A stretch of 33,798 nucleotides of DNA from Zoogloeaceae bacterium (lineage in GTDB: Bacteria > Pseudomonadota > Gammaproteobacteria > Burkholderiales > Rhodocyclaceae), in the NCBI GenBank assembly GCA_016791005.1, contig JAEUNY010000127.1:1-33798 (forward strand), written 5' to 3'. Both the position numbers and the translations under genes were made by a program. Shown here piece by piece: positions 9,434-18,332 of the stretch. The stretch's first letter is position 1, and each line of letters opens with the position of its first letter. Under the pieces are notes generated by a model, which had not been told where the DNA came from, ran no database searches, and saw only the letters and a program-made list of their open reading frames with translations.

Positions 9434-11146
9434 TTGAATAATCGTCCGACAAAATGGGCCTTGCGAGCCTGCATCCCATGGCTTCTGGCTGGAGGGGTGG
9501 CGTCCGCCGCCGGCCCTGGGACTCCAGCCGAGTCGGTTCGCCGGTTGCCAGGACAGGAATTGACGGCGCAGATCTTCTATGAATTCCTGCTCGCCGAGGT
9601 CGCCGGCGCCCGCGGCCAGTTTCAGGTGGCGATTCCGGCCTACCTTGACCTCTCCCGCCGCACGCGGGACCCGCGCATTGCCCGTCGGGCAACGGAGATG
9701 GCGCTTTACGCAAGACAATTTGGCGCGGCCGGGGAAGCGGCACGTATCTGGAGCGACGTGGATCCGGATTCGGCGGATGCCCGCAAGGTGCTGGCTGGGT
9801 TGCTGATCGGGCGTGCCGCTCCGCGCCTGGAAGAAGCCCAGGCCCATCTCGCCCGGGTCCTGGCGCAGTCGGGTGAGTCGCTGCCCCAGAATTTGCTGGG
9901 GCTCAATCGCGCATTTGGCGAAGTCCAGGACAAGGCAGCGGTGCGCACGGCCATCGAGCGCGTGACGGAACCCTATCTGCAATTGCCCGAGGCGCACTTT
10001 GCTCGGGCGCAGGCGGCCTATGGCGCTGGCGATTCTGCTGCAGCCCTTGCGGAACTCGATCTGGCCGATGCGCGGCGGGGGGACTGGGAACTGGCGGTGC
10101 TGCTGAGGGCGCAAATCCTGCAGACCGAGGATCCGGCGCAAGCATCGAAGACCATGGCCGCGTATATCGCACGCCACCCGGATTCTCTGGCCGGTCGGGT
10201 CGCCTATGCCCGGGCTCTGGCCGGTGAACGTCGGCTCGATGAGGCCTACCAGGAGTTCAAGCGTCTGCTGGCCGATCGTCCGGATGAGCCGGACCTCCTC
10301 AACGCGGCGGGGGTTCTGGCTCTAGAACTCGATAAGTACGATGAAGCCGACGAGTTGTTGCGCCGGTTGCTTGCCCGCGGTCCGCGGGACATCGATGGCG
10401 TGCGCCTCCTTCTGGGCCAAATTGCGGATCAAAAGAAGCAGTTCGCCGAAGCGGTGGACTGGTATGCGGCGGTTGAAGGGGAGACGCGTCGCCCGGAGGC
10501 TAGGCTGCGCATGGCCCATAGCCTGGCGGCGGCGGGGCGTATCGACGAGGCCCGAAATATCTTGCAAAGTCTGCCCCAGGACGCGCCAGATGCCCAGGCG
10601 CGGATCCGGCTTGCCGAAGCCCAAATCCTTCGGGATGCCGGCAAAGTCGCGGAGGCGTTCGAGGTGGTGGAAGCGGCCTTGCGCGGTCAGCCGGACAATA
10701 CCGACCTGCTCTACGAAGCCGCGATGCTTGCGGAGCGCCAGAATCACTTGGAGGTGATGGAGTTTCGTTTGCGCAAGCTCATCGCCCTCAAGCCGGATAG
10801 TGCCCACGCTTACAACGCCCTGGGGTATGCCTTGGCGGATCGAGGCCTGCGGCTGGAGGAGGCGGAAGCCCTGATCCGCAAAGCCCTGGAGTTGTCACCG
10901 GACGATCCCTTCATCACCGATAGCCTGGGCTGGGTGCGGTTTCGCCGTGGCGACGCCACGGGCGCTGCCCAAGTGCTCGAAACTGCGTATCGGCTACGGG
11001 CCGATCCGGAGATTGCTGCCCACCTCGGCGAGGTATATTGGTCCCTCGGCCGCCAGGAAGACGCGCGACGGACCTGGAATCAAGCCTTGCAGGCCCATCC
11101 CGACAACTCGGTCATCAAGGCCGCGATGAAGCGTCTGATGCCATGA
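9434..11146 (+). CDS. Exported tetratricopeptide-repeat protein
   Basis: TPR protein of about 570 residues; its partner is not identifiable from sequence. From the chosen TTG (9434) it begins MNNRPTKWALRACIPWLLAGGVASAAG, a signal peptide with probable cleavage near ASA. Multiple degenerate TPR helices follow from about residue 45 to the end, the clearest being near the C terminus (AYNALGYALADRGLRLEEAE and the next two units). There is no in-frame ATG before the signal sequence; GTG 9368 is the only other upstream candidate and gives a poor N-terminus. It is coupled to lolB by an ATGA overlap, which suggests an envelope role, consistent with export. Function is inferred only loosely. Confidence 0.85.
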   Translation: MNNRPTKWALRACIPWLLAGGVASAAGPGTPAESVRRLPGQELTAQIFYEFLLAEVAGARGQFQVAIPAYLDLSRRTRDPRIARRATEMALYARQFGAAGEAARIWSDVDPDSADARKVLAGLLIGRAAPRLEEAQAHLARVLAQSGESLPQNLLGLNRAFGEVQDKAAVRTAIERVTEPYLQLPEAHFARAQAAYGAGDSAAALAELDLADARRGDWELAVLLRAQILQTEDPAQASKTMAAYIARHPDSLAGRVAYARALAGERRLDEAYQEFKRLLADRPDEPDLLNAAGVLALELDKYDEADELLRRLLARGPRDIDGVRLLLGQIADQKKQFAEAVDWYAAVEGETRRPEARLRMAHSLAAAGRIDEARNILQSLPQDAPDAQARIRLAEAQILRDAGKVAEAFEVVEAALRGQPDNTDLLYEAAMLAERQNHLEVMEFRLRKLIALKPDSAHAYNALGYALADRGLRLEEAEALIRKALELSPDDPFITDSLGWVRFRRGDATGAAQVLETAYRLRADPEIAAHLGEVYWSLGRQEDARRTWNQALQAHPDNSVIKAAMKRLMP

Positions 11147-11709
11147 GGTGGCAGGCGTGGGGGGTGGCGGCCGCCGCCGCTTTGGGGGCGGGGTGCGCCC
11201 AGATTCCGGTGGAGACGGCCCCCCTGGTTGTGCGGGAGCGGGTTTCCGAGTTCGAAATGGCCGGGCGGGTTGCCGCCAACGACGGGACCCAATCGGTGTC
11301 GGCCGGGGTGGAGTGGTGGCACCGCGGGACCGATGAGTGGCGATTTCTGAGCCCGATCGGCCAGGTCCTGGCCACCATCGAGGCCGGCCCGACAGGGGCC
11401 GTATTGAAATCCGCTGGCCGGGCGCCCGTTGTCGCTCGGAGCGCGGAGGAATTGATGGGCCGGGTTATCGGTGTGGCGCCGCCCCTCGATGGAGTCGTGG
11501 CCTGGGTCCAGGCGGCACCCCGGGATAGGGCGGTGGTTCGCGAGGTGGACGAACGCGGACGGCCGCTGCGGATGGTCGACGCCGGATGGGTGGTGGAATA
11601 CCTCGAGTATGCCGGCGACGGTCCGCTGGACCGCCCGCGGCGCCTCGAGATCAGCCAGGGCGACGCGCGTTTGCGGCTGGTGATCGACGATTGGCGGTCG
11701 CTGCCGTGA
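11143..11709 (+). CDS. lolB: Outer-membrane lipoprotein receptor LolB
   Basis: Accepts lipoproteins from the periplasmic carrier LolA and inserts them in the outer membrane. It has 188 residues. A lipoprotein signal peptide ends in the lipobox LGAGC with the acylated Cys at 18. The mature part has LolB features: FEMAGRVAANDGTQSVSAGVEW, WRFLSPIGQVLATIE and a C-terminal RRLEISQGDARLRLVIDDW. The start overlaps the TPR gene stop (ATGA), and its stop overlaps the ispE GTG (GTGA). The lolB-ispE-tRNA-prs order is conserved in beta- and gammaproteobacteria. Confidence 0.92.
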   Translation: MRWQAWGVAAAAALGAGCAQIPVETAPLVVRERVSEFEMAGRVAANDGTQSVSAGVEWWHRGTDEWRFLSPIGQVLATIEAGPTGAVLKSAGRAPVVARSAEELMGRVIGVAPPLDGVVAWVQAAPRDRAVVREVDERGRPLRMVDAGWVVEYLEYAGDGPLDRPRRLEISQGDARLRLVIDDWRSLP

Positions 11710-12563
11710 CCCTTGTGGTGGAGGGCTTGGCGCCGGCCAAGCTCAACCTTTTTCTTCATGTTGTTGGCCGTCGCCCTGATGGCTATCACAGGCTACAGAC
11801 CGCATTCCGAATGCTGGACTGGGGGGATTGGGTGACCCTCCGCCGGCGCGAAGACGGATGCATTCTGCGGAGTTCGGAGCTCGCCGGCGTGGCCCCCGAG
11901 GCGGATCTGGTGGTTCGGGCTGCCCGCCGGTTGCAGGAAATTTCGGGGACCTCCCTGGGTGCGGAGATTTCCGTCGCGAAGTCTCTTCCCATGGGAGGCG
12001 GGCTGGGGGGCGGCAGTTCGGATGCCGCGACGACACTGTTGCTGCTGAATCGCCTGTGGGGGCTGGGTCTGGATCGAAAACACCTTCAGGAACTGGCACT
12101 TCCCTTGGGCGCGGACGTGCCATTCTTCGTGTTCGGCCGGAGCGCCTTCGCGGAGGGGGTCGGCGAGGCACTGACCGCACTGCCGGAGAATTATCTGGCG
12201 CCACGCTGGTACGTTGTCGTGTGGCCCGGCGTGGCCGTACCCACTGCACAGATATTTGCCGACCAGGAGTTGACGCGAAATTCGCCGCCCATCAAAATAG
12301 CGGACTTCTCAGCGCCTGGTGTCCGGAACGATCTTGAGCCGGTGGCGCGGAGGTTGTTCCCGGAAGTCGACGCGGCGCTGAAGTGGCTGGAATCCTTCGG
12401 GTCCGCTAGGATGACGGGGTCTGGAGCGTGTCTCTTTGCCGAATTTGAGTCGGAGGGAGCCGCCAGAAAAGTTGCAGCGCAGTGCCCTGGCCCCTGGCAG
12501 GCGTGGTGCGCAAAAAGTCTGGACGTCCACCCGCTGTGGGGTTGGGCCGAGGACAGACAGTAA
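11706..12563 (+). CDS. ispE: 4-diphosphocytidyl-2-C-methyl-D-erythritol kinase
   Basis: GHMP kinase of the MEP isoprenoid pathway; phosphorylates CDP-ME. With the GTG start at 11706 (overlapping the lolB stop) it has 285 residues, the usual length. Catalytic Lys12 sits in APAKLNLFL; the ATP-binding GHMP loop PMGGGLGGGSSDA spans 95-107; LGADVPFFVFG carries the catalytic Asp; the C-terminal MTGSGACLFAEF glycine loop is present. GTG 11715 is an alternative start. The tRNA-Gln gene begins 15 bases after the stop, so the tRNA may be processed from the same transcript. Confidence 0.96.
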   Translation: MTLVVEGLAPAKLNLFLHVVGRRPDGYHRLQTAFRMLDWGDWVTLRRREDGCILRSSELAGVAPEADLVVRAARRLQEISGTSLGAEISVAKSLPMGGGLGGGSSDAATTLLLLNRLWGLGLDRKHLQELALPLGADVPFFVFGRSAFAEGVGEALTALPENYLAPRWYVVVWPGVAVPTAQIFADQELTRNSPPIKIADFSAPGVRNDLEPVARRLFPEVDAALKWLESFGSARMTGSGACLFAEFESEGAARKVAAQCPGPWQAWCAKSLDVHPLWGWAEDRQ

Positions 12564-12578
12564 AGGTTTTGCAGTGTT

Positions 12579-12655
12579 TGGGGAGTCGCCAAGTCGGTTA
12601 AGGCACCGGATTTTGATTCCGGCATTCGAGGGTTCGAATCCTTCCTCCCCAGCCA
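12579..12655 (+). tRNA. tRNA-Gln (anticodon TTG), CCA encoded
   Basis: A complete cloverleaf. The acceptor stem TGGGGAG pairs with CTCCCCA; the D arm follows; the anticodon stem CCGGA/TCCGG encloses the loop TTTTGAT with anticodon TTG; the T arm contains GGTTCGAATCC; discriminator G and CCA are encoded at 12652-12655. It lies between ispE and prs, the conserved position in many beta- and gammaproteobacteria. Confidence 0.98.
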
Positions 12656-12663
12656 AAATGTGA

Positions 12664-12695
12664 CGGGCAGGCCGCTGGCCTGCCCGATTTTGTTT
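12664..12695 (+). terminator. Intrinsic terminator after tRNA-Gln
   Basis: A ten-base-pair GC-rich stem (CGGGCAGGCC / GGCCTGCCCG) with a GCT loop at 12674-12676, followed by ATTTTGTTT. It starts eight bases after the tRNA CCA end and finishes about 38 bases before the prs start. It should limit read-through from lolB-ispE-tRNA into prs, so prs probably has its own promoter or depends on partial read-through. Confidence 0.8.
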
Positions 12696-12732
12696 GTGCC
12701 TCGCAATAAACGGTAGCGCTTGGAGTGCGTTG

Positions 12733-13683
12733 ATGGCCTACGGCAGGTTGATGGTTTTTACCGGGAACGCCAATCCCAAGCTCGCGTCGGATGTGGTCAA
12801 GCGCTTGGGTATTTCCCTGGGGGCGGCCACCGTGGGGCGTTTCTCCGATGGTGAAGTGACCGTCGAGTTGCTGGAAAACGTGCGCGGCAAGGACGTCTTT
12901 GTCCTCCAGCCGACCTGTGTGCCCACCAACGACAACCTGATGGAGATGGTGATTCTCGTGGACGCCCTCAAGCGGGCATCGGCGGGGCGGATCACCGCGG
13001 CCATTCCCTATTTCGGCTACGCGCGGCAGGATCGTCGGCCCCGCTCTGCCCGGGTTCCCATCACCGCCAAGGTGGTGGCCAACATGCTGCAAGCGGTCGG
13101 CGTTCAACGGTTGCTGACCATGGATCTCCATGCGGACCAGATCCAGGGATTCTTCGATATTCCGGTCGATAACGTCTATGCCGCGCCGGTGCTGCTCGCC
13201 GACCTCGACAAGCACAATTACGACGATCTGATGGTGGTGTCGCCGGATGTGGGTGGGGTGGTGCGGGCCCGTGCCTTTGCCAAGCGGCTGGAGTGCGATC
13301 TGGCGATCATCGACAAGCGGCGCCCCAAGGCGAATGTCTCGGAAGTGATGAACATCATCGGTGAGGTGAAGGACCGCACCTGCGTGATCATGGACGACAT
13401 CGTCGATACTGCCGGAACGCTGTGCAAGGCGGCCCAGGCGCTAAAGGAAAATGGTGCCAAGCGGGTCCTCGCCTACTGCACCCATGCGGTCTTGTCCGGC
13501 GCAGCGGCCTCCCGAATCGGGGATTCCGAACTGGATGAACTCGTGGTGACGGATACCATCCCGCTGCGTCCGGATGCCCTAGCCTGCCCCAAGATTCGTC
13601 AGATCTCCGTGGCGGCACTCCTGGCCGACACCATGTTGCGAATCAGCAACGAGGAGTCGGTGAGTTCGTTGTTCATGGAATAA
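12733..13683 (+). CDS. prs: Ribose-phosphate pyrophosphokinase
   Basis: Makes PRPP from ribose 5-phosphate and ATP for nucleotide, histidine and NAD synthesis. It has 316 residues, matching the class I enzyme. Visible are [12 protein letters not shown] at the start, [16 protein letters not shown] (flexible loop and ATP site), [17 protein letters not shown], and the PRPP-binding loop [16 protein letters not shown] 12733 is chosen because GGAG lies at 12722-12725 and the protein then begins at the usual place; the frame upstream overlaps the terminator. rplY follows after 78 bp. Confidence 0.97.
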   Translation: MAYGRLMVFTGNANPKLASDVVKRLGISLGAATVGRFSDGEVTVELLENVRGKDVFVLQPTCVPTNDNLMEMVILVDALKRASAGRITAAIPYFGYARQDRRPRSARVPITAKVVANMLQAVGVQRLLTMDLHADQIQGFFDIPVDNVYAAPVLLADLDKHNYDDLMVVSPDVGGVVRARAFAKRLECDLAIIDKRRPKANVSEVMNIIGEVKDRTCVIMDDIVDTAGTLCKAAQALKENGAKRVLAYCTHAVLSGAAASRIGDSELDELVVTDTIPLRPDALACPKIRQISVAALLADTMLRISNEESVSSLFME

Positions 13684-13690
13684 GTTTTTT

Positions 13691-13708
13691 GCCGGCCAAG
13701 TGGCCGGC
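13691..13708 (+). terminator. Hairpin between prs and rplY (weak terminator or attenuator)
   Basis: A seven-base-pair stem GCCGGCC / GGCCGGC with an AAGT loop, eight bases after the prs stop. It is followed by CCCTTCCCCC rather than a U run, so as an intrinsic terminator it looks weak. It could act as partial attenuation or 3' end stabilisation between prs and rplY. Confidence 0.35.
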
Positions 13709-13761
13709 CCTTCCCCCGTCGCCTGGTCGCGGGCGGCGGATTTTTGACCTAGGAGCCAACC

Positions 13762-14367
13762 ATGCAAATTGAAATGAAAGCCGAAAAGCGTGACGCGCAA
13801 GGATCGGGTGCGAGCCGCCGCCTGCGTCGTACCGGTCGGGTCCCCGCCATCATTTATGGGGGAGGCAATGTCGCCGAGGCGATCAGCCTGGATCACAACG
13901 ACCTGTACCACCTGCTGCAAAAAGAGGCTTTCCACGCCTCCGTGCTGAGCGTCGACATCGAGGGTGCCAAGCACTCGGTGATTCTGCGCGACACCCAGTG
14001 GCATGCCTACAGACCCCAGGTGCTGCACGTGGACTTCCAGCGCGTCGATGCAACCCACAAGATGCACCTGAAGGTGCCGCTGCACTTCGTCAACGCCGAG
14101 GTCTGCCCGGGCGTCAAGTTGGAAGGCGGCATGGTTTCCCACGTGCTGAACGAAGTCGATGTCGAGTGCCTGCCAGGGAATCTGCCGGAGTTCATCGAGG
14201 TGGATCTCAAGGATCTGGCCGCGGGTCATTCTATCCACATTTCCCAACTCGTCCTGCCGGTCGGTGTCGAACTCGTCCAGCACGGCGAAGGTGATCCGGT
14301 GGTGGCCACCATCCTCAAGACCAAGGGTGGCGACGAGGCGGCCGCGGAGGCAGGTGAGTCCGCTTGA
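13762..14367 (+). CDS. rplY: 50S ribosomal protein L25 (general stress protein Ctc type)
   Basis: Binds 5S rRNA in the large subunit. It has 201 residues, the long two-domain Ctc/TL5 form: the L25 domain (about 5-90, with [20 protein letters not shown]) plus a C-terminal beta domain (about 100-185), followed by an acidic Ala-rich tail. The ATG at 13762 has AGGAG at 13751-13755. It lies between prs and pth, the standard arrangement. Confidence 0.96.
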   Translation: MQIEMKAEKRDAQGSGASRRLRRTGRVPAIIYGGGNVAEAISLDHNDLYHLLQKEAFHASVLSVDIEGAKHSVILRDTQWHAYRPQVLHVDFQRVDATHKMHLKVPLHFVNAEVCPGVKLEGGMVSHVLNEVDVECLPGNLPEFIEVDLKDLAAGHSIHISQLVLPVGVELVQHGEGDPVVATILKTKGGDEAAAEAGESA

Positions 14368-14407
14368 CCTATCGATCGGCGCCCAGCGCTGAGCGTGGCC
14401 TGCGGCC

Positions 14408-15019
14408 ATGACCCAAGGGCCCCCGAAGTTGGTAGTCGGCCTCGGTAATCCGGGGCCCGACTATGCTGAAACCCGGCATAACGCCGGGTTTTGGTTTTGT
14501 GACGCGTTGGCCGAGGCGCTCGGCGCCCGCTTTGCGGCCGAGTCGCGATTTCACGGCCAGGTGGCGGTCGCTCGGGAGGCCGGAGTCACCCTGCTGAAGC
14601 CCATGACCTTCATGAACCGGTCGGGGTTGGCAGTGATGGCGCTGGCGCGCTACTTCAAGATTCCACCGGAAGCAATCCTGGTGGTCCATGACGAACTCGA
14701 TCTCCCCCCCGGGGCGCTGCGTCTCAAGTTCGCCGGCGGCACGGGCGGTCACAATGGCCTCAAGGACATCACCGCCCATTCCGGCACGGCAAACTACTGG
14801 CGGCTGCGCATCGGCATCGGGCACCCGGGGGATCGTCAGGAGGTCGTGAATTACGTGCTCAAGCCCCCGCGGCTGGAAGAAGGCAAGGCCATCGAGGAAA
14901 GTATCGAGCGCGCGCTGAGCCTTTGGCCGTGGATCGTCCGGGGCGATTGGGCGGCCGCCACCCAGCGGGCGAATACTCGCCCTGCCGCCGCCCCCCAACA
15001 GGAAAGCAAGACCAAATGA
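14408..15019 (+). CDS. pth: Peptidyl-tRNA hydrolase
   Basis: Recycles peptidyl-tRNA that drops off ribosomes. It has 203 residues. The N-terminal [20 protein letters not shown] holds Asn14 and the catalytic His24; MTFMNRSG and HDELDLPPG, with the catalytic Asp, and GGHNGLKD follow. The stop overlaps the ychF ATG (ATGA), so the pair is translationally coupled; pth-ychF is a widely conserved couple. No strong ribosome site is visible before the ATG. Confidence 0.97.
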   Translation: MTQGPPKLVVGLGNPGPDYAETRHNAGFWFCDALAEALGARFAAESRFHGQVAVAREAGVTLLKPMTFMNRSGLAVMALARYFKIPPEAILVVHDELDLPPGALRLKFAGGTGGHNGLKDITAHSGTANYWRLRIGIGHPGDRQEVVNYVLKPPRLEEGKAIEESIERALSLWPWIVRGDWAAATQRANTRPAAAPQQESKTK

Positions 15020-16107
15020 GCCTGAAATGTGGAATCGTCGGCCTGCCCAACGTTGGCAAGTCGACCCTGTTCAATGCCCTCACCAAGGCCGGGATCGCGG
15101 CGGAAAATTACCCCTTCTGCACCATCGAGCCGAACGTCGGGATTGTCGAGGTGCCGGATCCGCGCCTGTCGCAGCTGGCCGCCATCGTGAAGCCGCAGCG
15201 CGTGCAGCCGGCGATCGTCGAATTTGTCGACATCGCCGGGCTGGTGGCCGGCGCATCCAAGGGCGAGGGGCTGGGCAACCAGTTTCTGGCGAACATTCGC
15301 GAGACAGACGCCATCGTAAATGTGGTGCGCTGCTTCGATGATTCGAACGTGGTGCATGTGTCCGGCCGGGTGGACCCCATCGCTGACATCGAGACCATCG
15401 TCACCGAACTGGCGCTGGCCGATCTTGCTTCGGTCGAGAAATCCCTCAACCGCGAAGGCAAAAAGGCCCGCGCTGGCGACAAGGAGGCGCAGAAACTGGT
15501 CGCCGTGCTGGACCGCCTGCTGCCCCATCTGAACGAAGGTAAGCCCGCCCGGACTGTTGCATTGACGGACGACGAGCGGGCCCTGGTCAAGCCCTTGTGC
15601 CTGCTCACCATCAAGCCGGCCATGTACGTCGCCAACGTGCTCGAAGACGGGTTTGCCGACAATCCCCATCTGGCTCGCCTTCAGGCCTTCGCGGCACACG
15701 AGGAGGCTCCGGTGGTGGCCGTTTGCGCCAAGATCGAGCAGGAACTGGCTGATCTGGATGACGCCGACAAGGCGTTGTTCCTCGCCGATCTGGGCCTCGA
15801 CGAGCCGGGCCTTAATCGCGTGATCCGCGCCGGCTACGACCTCCTCGGCCTGCAGACCTACTTCACCGCCGGGGTCAAGGAAGTGCGCGCCTGGACCATC
15901 CACAAGGGCGATACCGCACCCCAGGCTGCCGGCGTGATCCACACCGATTTCGAGCGCGGCTTCATCCGTGCGCAGACCATTGCCTTCGCCGACTTCATCG
16001 CCTGCAAAGGCGAGCAGGGGGCCAAGGAGGCCGGCAAGATGCGCGCGGAGGGCAAGGACTACGTGGTCCAGGATGGCGACGTGTTGAACTTCCTGTTCAA
16101 CGTTTAG
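15016..16107 (+). CDS. ychF: Redox-regulated ATPase YchF (Obg-like, OLA1 family)
   Basis: P-loop NTPase of the Obg-related family that prefers ATP and associates with ribosomes. At 363 residues it has exactly the family length. G1 GLPNVGKST (9-17), the DIAGL motif near 74, the coiled-coil insertion, and the C-terminal TGS domain ([25 protein letters not shown] onward) are all present. The start is the ATG overlapping the pth stop. In-frame sequence upstream belongs to an unrelated frame of pth. Confidence 0.97.
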   Translation: MSLKCGIVGLPNVGKSTLFNALTKAGIAAENYPFCTIEPNVGIVEVPDPRLSQLAAIVKPQRVQPAIVEFVDIAGLVAGASKGEGLGNQFLANIRETDAIVNVVRCFDDSNVVHVSGRVDPIADIETIVTELALADLASVEKSLNREGKKARAGDKEAQKLVAVLDRLLPHLNEGKPARTVALTDDERALVKPLCLLTIKPAMYVANVLEDGFADNPHLARLQAFAAHEEAPVVAVCAKIEQELADLDDADKALFLADLGLDEPGLNRVIRAGYDLLGLQTYFTAGVKEVRAWTIHKGDTAPQAAGVIHTDFERGFIRAQTIAFADFIACKGEQGAKEAGKMRAEGKDYVVQDGDVLNFLFNV

Positions 16108-16258
16108 GGTCGTGCCGCCGATCACACGCCACTTGGCCGGCTCACGGCCGGGTCCAAAGGGTCAGTAAGGTTGGCCCACTTCCCAGAATGCCTTGGGGCT
16201 AATCGCGAGAGCCGAGCGCCTGGGGGATAGATTCGGGATCGGTCGGAAGGGGCTTGGC

Positions 16259-17191
16259 ATGAATCGCGGGGAGTACGTGGGACGGTTCGCCCCCTCGCCG
16301 ACAGGGCCCCTCCACTTCGGCTCCCTGGTGGCCGCGGCGGGAAGCTTTTGGGACGCCCGAGCCCGGGGAGGGCAGTGGCGGGTGCGGATCGAGGATGTGG
16401 ATGGTCCGCGGTCGGTGCCGGGGGCAGGGGACGGAATTTTGCGGACCCTGGAGGCCTTCGGGTTGGAATGGGATGGGCCGGTCGTCTGGCAGCACCAGCG
16501 AACCGACGCCTACCGAGGCGCCCTTGAAGAATTGGCGAGCCAGGGGATGGCTTACCCCTGCGCCTGCTCGCGTAAGGACCTGGAAGGGGCACCCCTTGCG
16601 CGGGATGGTGCCCGAATTTATTCCGGGCGCTGCCGAGATGGGCTTCCGCCGGGGGGGCGACCCCGGGCGTGGCGCTTTCGGGTGCCTACCGGGCTGTTCG
16701 GCTTTTTGGATGCGGTGCAGGGACCGGTCCGAGAAAACGTCGAAAAAGAAGTTGGGGATTTCATCCTGCTGCGCGCGGATGGCTGCTTCGCCTATCAGTT
16801 GGCGGTGGTCCTGGACGATGCGGCTGCGGGGGTCACCCATGTCGTGCGGGGTGCGGATCTGCTGGAATCGACGCCCCGTCAGGTTGCGCTGCAAGCATCG
16901 CTCGGGCTCGTCGAGCCCATTTTTGCTCACCTGCCGGTGGTCCTGAATGAGCAGGGGGAAAAGCTTTCCAAGCAGACCCGGGCGCCGGCGGTGGACCTTC
17001 GGCAACCGGCGTCCGTCCTCACCGAAGTCCTCGCCTTCCTCGGCCAGAAGCCCCCCGCGGGGCTGGCGAGTGGCACGGTCAAGGCTGTTCATGAGTGGGT
17101 GCTCGAGCACTGGGCGCTGGAACGGGTGCCCCGCCAACGGGGCTTGCCGTGGCAATCACCGATTAGTGGTGTTGGCCTCCGTAGCCGGTGA
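16259..17191 (+). CDS. gluQ: Glutamyl-Q tRNA(Asp) synthetase
   Basis: Truncated GluRS-like enzyme that attaches glutamate to queuosine in tRNA-Asp. It has 310 residues. The HIGH-like motif is H19-F-G-S22 within RFAPSPTGPLHFGS; the zinc site is C101-x-C103, Y121 and C125; a KMSKS-like EKLSKQTRA lies about residues 237-245. The anticodon-binding domain of true GluRS is absent, as expected. ATG 16259 is preceded by GGAAGGGG; the frame is open further upstream without similarity. Its 3' end overlaps the convergent clsB gene by 29 bases. Confidence 0.94.
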   Translation: MNRGEYVGRFAPSPTGPLHFGSLVAAAGSFWDARARGGQWRVRIEDVDGPRSVPGAGDGILRTLEAFGLEWDGPVVWQHQRTDAYRGALEELASQGMAYPCACSRKDLEGAPLARDGARIYSGRCRDGLPPGGRPRAWRFRVPTGLFGFLDAVQGPVRENVEKEVGDFILLRADGCFAYQLAVVLDDAAAGVTHVVRGADLLESTPRQVALQASLGLVEPIFAHLPVVLNEQGEKLSKQTRAPAVDLRQPASVLTEVLAFLGQKPPAGLASGTVKAVHEWVLEHWALERVPRQRGLPWQSPISGVGLRSR

Positions 17192-18332
17192 GGCCGACCG
17201 CAAACCGGACCAGGGAGTAGGCCGCCCAACTGGCGACCCGAGCGATCAGTGGCCGGCGTTCCCAATCCTCGGCGCGCAGGGCCACGGCATCGGCCTGAAT
17301 CGCCGCTTTCAGGCGGAGGTGCAGGGCGTGGGCGAAGCTCCGGTCAGTGACGATGACATTGGCTTCCCGCGCGAGGAGGAGGCTGAAGGGGTCGATATTG
17401 CTCGAGCCCACGGTCGCCCATTCGTCGTCCACCACCGCGACTTTGGCGTGAAGGTAGCTCGGCATGTATTCATAAATGCGGATGCCGCGAGCGAGAAAAT
17501 AGGGGTAGAGCGCCTGGGTGGCGTAATGCTGGAGAAAGTATTCGACCCGTCCCTGGAGGAGCAGGGTGATCCGGACGCCGCGACGGGCGGCCTCGACGAG
17601 GGCCTGGCGGAAGCGCCGGCCGGGCAGGAAATAGGCATTGGCGAGGATGATCTCCCGCCGCGCGTTCTGGATCGCCTCCAGGTAGGCTTCCTCGATGTCT
17701 CGCCGGTGGCGGAGGTTGTCTCGGGTCGCCAAGGCGGCCCGAAGCTGGCCTGCCGGCGTGGCATCCACCACCGGAGGCTCCGGCGGCGGGGGGCGGCGCC
17801 GAAGCTGGGCCCAGCGGACATGGCGCCAAAGGCGCTCCATGCTCGCCTGGACTTGGGCCACGAGGGGCCCTTCCAGGCGGACCGCATAATCGTGGCGTGG
17901 GTGCCGGGGCGCGGCGGGGTCGAAGTCATCGATGATGTTGATGCCGCCCACGAAGGCAAGCTTGCCATCGATTAACGCCAGCTTGCGATGGAGGCGGCGA
18001 AGCCGGTGGCGGCGTAGGGAAAGCCGGCGGATTTCACGCCGGAACACCAGCACCGAAACGCCCTGGGCTTCCAATTCCGGCATCAGGGTGGCAATGAAGC
18101 CCTGGCTGCCGAAGCCATCGACCAATACCCGCACCCGGACCCCTCGCCCGACCGCGTCGGCCAGGGCGGCGCCGATGCGCCGACCGACCGAATCATCTTG
18201 GAATATGTAGGTTTCGAGCAGGATGTCGCCGCTGGCCGCCTGGATTGCCGTCTCGAGGGCCGGGAAGTAGGCCTGACCGGTTTCCAGCAGGGTGAGGCGG
18301 TTTCCGTCCAGGAAGGCTGGACGAACGGTCAT
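17163..18332 (-). CDS. clsB: Cardiolipin synthase B-type phospholipase D protein
   Basis: Phospholipase D superfamily enzyme of 389 residues that makes cardiolipin or related phospholipids at the inner membrane. Two HKD motifs are intact: H115-x-K117-x4-D122 followed by GGINI, and H295-x-K297-x4-D302 followed by GSSNID. There is no N-terminal pair of membrane helices, which fits ClsB rather than ClsA. The ATG overlaps the stop of the upstream endonuclease/phosphatase gene (ATGA). The same pair exists in E. coli as ybhP-clsB (ybhO), which supports the name. Confidence 0.9.
   Translation of the reverse strand: MTVRPAFLDGNRLTLLETGQAYFPALETAIQAASGDILLETYIFQDDSVGRRIGAALADAVGRGVRVRVLVDGFGSQGFIATLMPELEAQGVSVLVFRREIRRLSLRRHRLRRLHRKLALIDGKLAFVGGINIIDDFDPAAPRHPRHDYAVRLEGPLVAQVQASMERLWRHVRWAQLRRRPPPPEPPVVDATPAGQLRAALATRDNLRHRRDIEEAYLEAIQNARREIILANAYFLPGRRFRQALVEAARRGVRITLLLQGRVEYFLQHYATQALYPYFLARGIRIYEYMPSYLHAKVAVVDDEWATVGSSNIDPFSLLLAREANVIVTDRSFAHALHLRLKAAIQADAVALRAEDWERRPLIARVASWAAYSLVRFAVGLTGYGGQHH

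Noticed and set aside
14851-16125. Minus-strand ORF of 424 codons opposite ychF
   Set aside because: Shadow of ychF, which has the exact family length and all its motifs.
16129-16150. Hairpin after ychF (GGCCG...CGGCC) as a terminator
   Set aside because: Five base pairs only and no T run; not distinguishable from chance in this GC-rich DNA.
17195-17975. Plus-strand ORF continuing past gluQ opposite clsB
   Set aside because: Antisense to clsB with its two intact HKD motifs; no protein-like features.
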